From an uncultured Clostridia bacterium (GTDB taxonomy: Bacteria; Bacillota; Clostridia; Oscillospirales; Ruminococcaceae), in contig CANQOJ010000023.1 in NCBI GenBank assembly GCA_947625455.1, positions 1-18,470 of the forward strand: 18,470 bases of DNA. The letters run 5' to 3'. The notes under the pieces were generated by a model. The model saw nothing but the letters and a program-made list of their open reading frames with translations, ran no database searches and was not told the DNA's origin. Positions 15,569 through 18,470 of the stretch are shown piece by piece. Position 1 is the first letter of the stretch, and each line of letters opens with the position of its first letter. The position numbers were made by a program, and so were the translations under genes.

Positions 15569-15618
15569 AACTATAGGTAAAATTATCCACCTATGGCAAA
15601 AGAGGAGGGGATACAGAT

Positions 15619-16887
15619 ATGTCTTATTGTTGCGAGGAATGCTTTTCAAACGAAGCGATTAAAAGTTTTATTCGGAAAAAAAGCAGTACGTTGGGAGAGT
15701 GCGAATATTGTGGTTCAAGTGAAAAACCATTAATATCACTTCGAACATTAGGAAAGCATATGTGTTCGTGCTTAGAGAAAGCATATGAATATGTGGATGA
15801 GGGAACCGGGGCTATGTATGATAGCGAAGATGGGGTATATTTAGGGCCAGATGGAAACGAGGCAACGGTATATTCTGTCAGAGAAATACTGATGGAGGAA
15901 GAGGAGACATTTTCAGATATTACAAACAGTGATAGGTTAGCTTATGATTTGTTTTCGGGATTAGTAACATATGAAGAACAAAAGGATGGTGTTTTTAATC
16001 CCTTTTGTGACATTGATTTGCAGTGTTTTGTAATTAAAGATAATTTATATGGTTTAGCAGCAACACAAATTTATCACACATGGGAGTTATTTAAACATAC
16101 AATCAAGCATTACAATAGATTTTTTGAAATTAATGGTTTGGAAATTCGCAACAAATGTTTAGAAAATATAAACACATATCTTTACGATTTTATTACTGAT
16201 ATCGATATAGATACGGTATTCTATCGTGCGAGAGAGCAGGATGACTCTATCAAAGATATCAGTGGAATTGACCCATATAAAGAGATGGGACCTGCACCGT
16301 ACAATAAGGCAAAAACAAATAGAATGAGTCCAGCTGGGATATCTTATTTATATGTTGCAGAAGACAAAAATACTGCGTTCTCTGAGTGTCGCCTAAATGG
16401 AAAAAGGGCAGTTGTCGCTGAGTTCAAGTTAAAAAAATCGTTACAGATTATTGATTTTTCAAAAAGTTCTTTTTATAGGGCTAGAAGTATTTTTGAAGAT
16501 GATTATGACCATGATGAACGGTGGATTTCTTCGTTCTTGAAAAGCTTTGTGAGTGAAATCACAATGCCGGTTGATGATAAAGTGGAGGATCACTCTTACG
16601 ATTATGCTGCGACACAAGTAATTGCTGAGTATCTGAGAAGCAAATCTTATGATGGAATTTGTTTTAAAAGTAGTGTTGGTGAGGGAAAAAGTTATGTATT
16701 CTTTTATGGACCAGATATAGAACATACTCCCAATGCTTACCCGTATCCATTCGGTGATCCATGTTTATCCCATTTGCTACCTATTTTACAACCCTTTACG
16801 GAATGTTTTGATCTAAGCAATATTGAGGTGACTGATGTTCAAAATGATGGAAAAGCTGGTAAAGTGATAGAAACAAGAGCATTATAA
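15619..16887 (+). CDS. HEPN/RES N-terminal domain fused to a RES domain, predicted NAD-consuming effector
   Basis: A 422-residue protein. The N-terminus has a zinc knuckle (Cys5, Cys8, Cys28, Cys31) and then GTGAMYDSEDGVYLGPDGNEA, which I recognise as the HEPN/RES N-terminal domain type. The C-terminal half is a RES domain: YRARE at 202-206, NRMSPAGISYLYVAED from 234, TAFSECR with Glu256, and DYAATQVIAEYLRS followed by YDGICFKSS at 344-352. The Arg, Tyr, Glu and Ser positions used by RES toxins such as MbcT to break down NAD are all present. RES toxins usually pair with an Xre-like antitoxin; none is seen here. A single gene with its own promoter, it looks more like an infection-triggered effector than a classic toxin-antitoxin pair. 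The ATG follows GGAGGGG by eight bases. The domain call is firm; the role is inference. Confidence 0.85.
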   Translation: MSYCCEECFSNEAIKSFIRKKSSTLGECEYCGSSEKPLISLRTLGKHMCSCLEKAYEYVDEGTGAMYDSEDGVYLGPDGNEATVYSVREILMEEEETFSDITNSDRLAYDLFSGLVTYEEQKDGVFNPFCDIDLQCFVIKDNLYGLAATQIYHTWELFKHTIKHYNRFFEINGLEIRNKCLENINTYLYDFITDIDIDTVFYRAREQDDSIKDISGIDPYKEMGPAPYNKAKTNRMSPAGISYLYVAEDKNTAFSECRLNGKRAVVAEFKLKKSLQIIDFSKSSFYRARSIFEDDYDHDERWISSFLKSFVSEITMPVDDKVEDHSYDYAATQVIAEYLRSKSYDGICFKSSVGEGKSYVFFYGPDIEHTPNAYPYPFGDPCLSHLLPILQPFTECFDLSNIEVTDVQNDGKAGKVIETRAL

Positions 16888-16945
16888 AAATGATTCATCT
16901 TTCCATCGGTAAAAGTTAAAAAATCTATTTTGTCACGATATTACA

Positions 16946-16994
16946 GTTTTACAAAATAACCCTTGCGCTTTGCGCAAGGGTTATTTTGTAAAAC
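16946..16994. terminator. 23-bp perfect palindrome, likely bidirectional terminator
   Basis: The arms 16946-16968 and 16972-16994 are perfectly complementary over 23 bp with a three-base loop. The GC-rich core CCCTTGCGC is flanked by A/T tracts on both sides (ACAAAAT and ATTTTGT), so it can stop transcription from either direction. It lies 58 bases after the RES-gene stop. Confidence 0.78.
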
Positions 16995-17230
16995 GCAAAG
17001 GCTTTCGCGCACGCCGCTTCGCGGCGCACACGAAAGCTCTTTGCTAGCATTGTTTTTGCTCAAATTGCCCTAAAGGCAATTTGCGTTTACGCTTCGCGCA
17101 AAAGACCGCAAAAACAACGCGGCGACTAGCTCCTATACTGCGTTTTACCTGCCCCGCGCCTTTTTGCTTCTCGCTTGGAAGCGGGGAAATCTTTTTGGTA
17201 ACGATATCACACAAGGGCAATGCCCTTGAC

Positions 17231-17280
17231 CATTTCCCAGCAGGGGTAGCTCTGCTGGGTTTGTTGTTTTCTGTACGGCG
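17231..17280 (+). repeat. 50-base direct repeat, copy A
   Basis: Begins CATTTCCCAGCAGGGGTAGC and ends TTGTTTTCTGTACGGCG. It contains an 8-bp hairpin, CCCAGCAG/CTGCTGGG (17236-17259). A separate palindrome, CAAGGGCAATGCCCTTG, precedes it by two bases. Confidence 0.85.
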
Positions 17281-17380
17281 GAAGTGTGGACAAAAGTTTG
17301 AGCGGCTCTTTTTCAACCGCCCTTTTCTGTACATCGGCAGGACAATGTAGCGTTATCCGCGCAGCGGATAATGCGTGCAC

Positions 17381-17430
17381 CATTTCCCAGCAGGGGTAGC
17401 TCTGCTGTGAACATTGTTTTCTGTACGGCT
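17381..17430 (+). repeat. 50-base direct repeat, copy B
   Basis: The first 27 bases are identical to copy A and the last 17 nearly so, at an offset of exactly 150 bases. The hairpin is shortened to CAGCAG/CTGCTG because the outer GGG is lost. A different palindrome (17351-17373) precedes this copy. Confidence 0.85.
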
Positions 17431-17467
17431 ATTACGTAAAGCATTTTCGTAAGGGTTACACAAGTCG

Positions 17468-17519
17468 AAAGCTACATTTTTAGTGTAAGATGCACAAAGA
17501 ATGTAGCTTTTTGTTTTAC
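17468..17519 (+). terminator. Rho-independent terminator upstream of the last recombinase
   Basis: An 11-bp perfect stem, AAAGCTACATT (17468-17478) with AATGTAGCTTT (17500-17510), followed by TTGTTTT. The 21-base loop is long. It probably ends transcription that has read through the hairpin array. Confidence 0.75.
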
Positions 17520-17528
17520 ATATTTACT

Positions 17529-17564
17529 AACCGCAGGCTGAAACATTCCTGCGGTTTTACTTTT
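17529..17564 (+). terminator. Second terminator-like hairpin just before the recombinase start
   Basis: A 9-bp stem, AACCGCAGG (17529-17537) with CCTGCGGTT (17548-17556), is followed by TTACTTTT. It ends two bases before the GGAGG of the recombinase gene, so it could act as an attenuator in that gene's leader rather than end an upstream unit. Confidence 0.6.
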
Positions 17565-17578
17565 CGGAGGTGATCTTG

Positions 17579-18451
17579 ATGAGTAAACTTAGGGTGGAAG
17601 CATATTGTCGAGTGAGCACAAATCACGACGAACAAGAATCAAGCCTTGAAACGCAGATTTCATACTATGAAAAGCTGATAACAAAACACGAAGGCTGGCG
17701 ATTAGTGAAAATATATGCCGAGCGCGCTTCGGGAACTCAACTAAAGAAACGTCCCGAATTTATAAAAATGCTCAAGGCTTGTAAACAAGGAAAGATTGAT
17801 CTAATTCTGACAAAGTCAATGAGTCGTTTTGGGAGAAACACGTTATGCACTTTGAAAACACTATATGAGCTTTTCAACTTAGGCGTCAAAGTCTATTTTG
17901 AGAAAGAAAACCTAAACAACTATGATAAGGAGATGCGAACCATTATGGGAATTTACGCAGGTTTTGCACAGGAAGAGAGCAAGAACATGAGCGATAACAT
18001 CAAGTGGGGGATTCGTGAGAGAATGCGCGAGGGTAAAGTGTGTCTTAACTGCACACGCTTTTTAGGATATGATAAAGATGAGAACGGCAGATTGGTGATA
18101 GTTGAATTAGAGGCGGTTATAGTAAGAAAAATATTTGAACTGTATCTTAACGGGTTTGGCGTTCGTAAAATTAAGAAATATCTTGAGGAAAACGGTATCA
18201 AAACTGTCACAGATAAGAATGTTTGGAGTACCTCAACTATTGACCGCATTCTCTCCAATGAAAAATATGTCGGTGATGTGCTAATGCAAAAGAGTTTTAC
18301 CGAGGATTTTCTCACGGGAAAGCGCAAGAAGAACGAGGGAGAGTTGGATATGTACTTTATTGAGAACGACCACGAGGCGATTGTTAGTAGGGAGGTGTTT
18401 GAAAAAGTTCAAGAAAGAAAAACAATGATTCACAATTTAATGGATAAATAA
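17579..18451 (+). CDS. Short serine recombinase lacking the C-terminal zinc ribbon
   Basis: A 290-residue protein with an intact catalytic domain. AYCRVSTNHDEQESSLETQ puts the active Ser at 13, and TKSMSRFGRNT keeps the conserved arginines. The Recombinase domain follows (FLGYDKDENGRLVIVELEAV and RKIFELYLNGFGVRKIKKYL). It ends soon after the NDHEAIVSREVFEKVQ region, where relatives continue for another 200 residues with a zinc ribbon and coiled coil. The usual ADEGISGT segment is shortened to AERASGTQ, a small deletion near the active site. The ATG at 17579 follows GGAGGTGATC with an eight-base gap. It could be a natural short form or a truncated remnant whose other half was lost; the sequence ends 19 bases on, so the missing domain cannot be sought. 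Confidence 0.88.
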   Translation: MSKLRVEAYCRVSTNHDEQESSLETQISYYEKLITKHEGWRLVKIYAERASGTQLKKRPEFIKMLKACKQGKIDLILTKSMSRFGRNTLCTLKTLYELFNLGVKVYFEKENLNNYDKEMRTIMGIYAGFAQEESKNMSDNIKWGIRERMREGKVCLNCTRFLGYDKDENGRLVIVELEAVIVRKIFELYLNGFGVRKIKKYLEENGIKTVTDKNVWSTSTIDRILSNEKYVGDVLMQKSFTEDFLTGKRKKNEGELDMYFIENDHEAIVSREVFEKVQERKTMIHNLMDK

Positions 18452-18470
18452 TTGATAAAATGAATACAAT

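Larger units (their letters stand above)
15131..15576 (+). repeat. Regulator-tail/promoter block, second (decayed) copy
   Basis: This copy of the 12010-12464 block fills most of the 559-base gap between the two cargo genes. The middle part around 15380-15530 has lost the small ORF and most of the perfect hairpin but keeps TCGTGAAATTGTACAAA (from 15450) and TTGCGC with ATCTTGC. The promoter end is best preserved. The remaining 70 bases after the phosphoesterase stop hold nothing I can name. Confidence 0.78.
16995..17460. repeat. Array of consecutive hairpins without genes
   Basis: This non-coding stretch is nearly filled with inverted repeats. They include a branched stem at 16995-17044 (GCAAAG/CTTTGC and GCTTTCG/CGAAAGC around CGCCGC/GCGGCG) and a 10-bp outer stem TTGTTTTTGC/GCAAAAACAA (17050-17059 with 17108-17117) that encloses CAAATTGCC/GGCAATTTG (17061-17083). 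Further along are CCCCGC/GCGGGG (17152-17186), CAAGGGC/GCCCTTG (17212-17228) and a 10-bp arm pair at 17351-17373. Several reading frames cross it, but they follow the palindromes and look spurious. It may be a structured RNA, a miniature transposable repeat or a recombination site. Confidence 0.7.

Noticed and set aside
17044..17350. Opposing reading frames of about 90 codons in the hairpin array
   Set aside because: They follow the palindromes on both strands, have no ribosome site and contain low-complexity basic sequence.

Overview
The window looks like a chromosomal segment of a gut- or rumen-type Clostridia (Oscillospirales/Ruminococcaceae-like Firmicute). The evidence is strong GGAGG-type ribosome binding sites (some extending to GGAGGTGATC), sigma-A promoters of the TTGACA-17-TATAAT type, large serine recombinases typical of clostridial integrative elements, and a mix of mid-GC genes with very AT-rich cargo genes. 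No rRNA, tRNA or CRISPR array is visible, so the species cannot be named.

Left part (1-5981): a type I secretion operon. It holds the 3' end of a calcium-binding RTX-repeat protein, an HlyB-like ABC exporter whose peptidase-like N-domain has lost its catalytic Cys and His, an HlyD-like membrane fusion protein, and an AT-rich small four-helix membrane protein. A clean Rho-independent terminator closes the operon. No outer-membrane channel or acyltransferase gene is present.

Middle part (6013-12382): the integration/regulation module of a mobile element. In order it has a near-perfect hairpin that buries the ribosome binding site of a small sigma-70-like factor; that factor; a 45-aa overlapping gene; about 520 bases of strongly folded non-coding DNA (candidate structured RNA) ending in two mutually exclusive stems; a MazF-type toxin without an upstream antitoxin; a 46-aa protein; three translationally coupled large serine recombinase genes (full, catalytic-domain-less, full); a 40-aa and a 173-aa ribbon-helix-helix-like protein; a 34-aa ORF; and a terminator-like hairpin.

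Right part (12383-18470): two single-gene cargo slots. Each follows a copy of the same block (tail of the ribbon-helix-helix gene, the small ORF region, a hairpin and a sigma-A promoter ending in TATAATAACTATAG). The first slot carries a calcineurin-like phosphoesterase with a large unknown C-terminal region. The second carries a zinc-knuckle/HEPN-RES N-domain fused to a RES (NAD-degrading type) domain. The second flanking block is decayed and retains a recognisable pseudogene of the regulator tail. Both cargo genes are AT-rich and look like anti-phage or stress effectors. After them comes a 600-base array of hairpins containing a 50-base direct repeat with an exact 150-base offset, two terminators, and a short fourth serine recombinase lacking the usual C-terminal zinc ribbon.

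The most interesting hypothesis is that the regulator-tail/promoter block is a reusable expression dock behind which the element accumulates single-gene defence cargo. Other points worth checking are the sequestered ribosome binding site, the structured region with its alternative stems, and the tandem hairpin modules.
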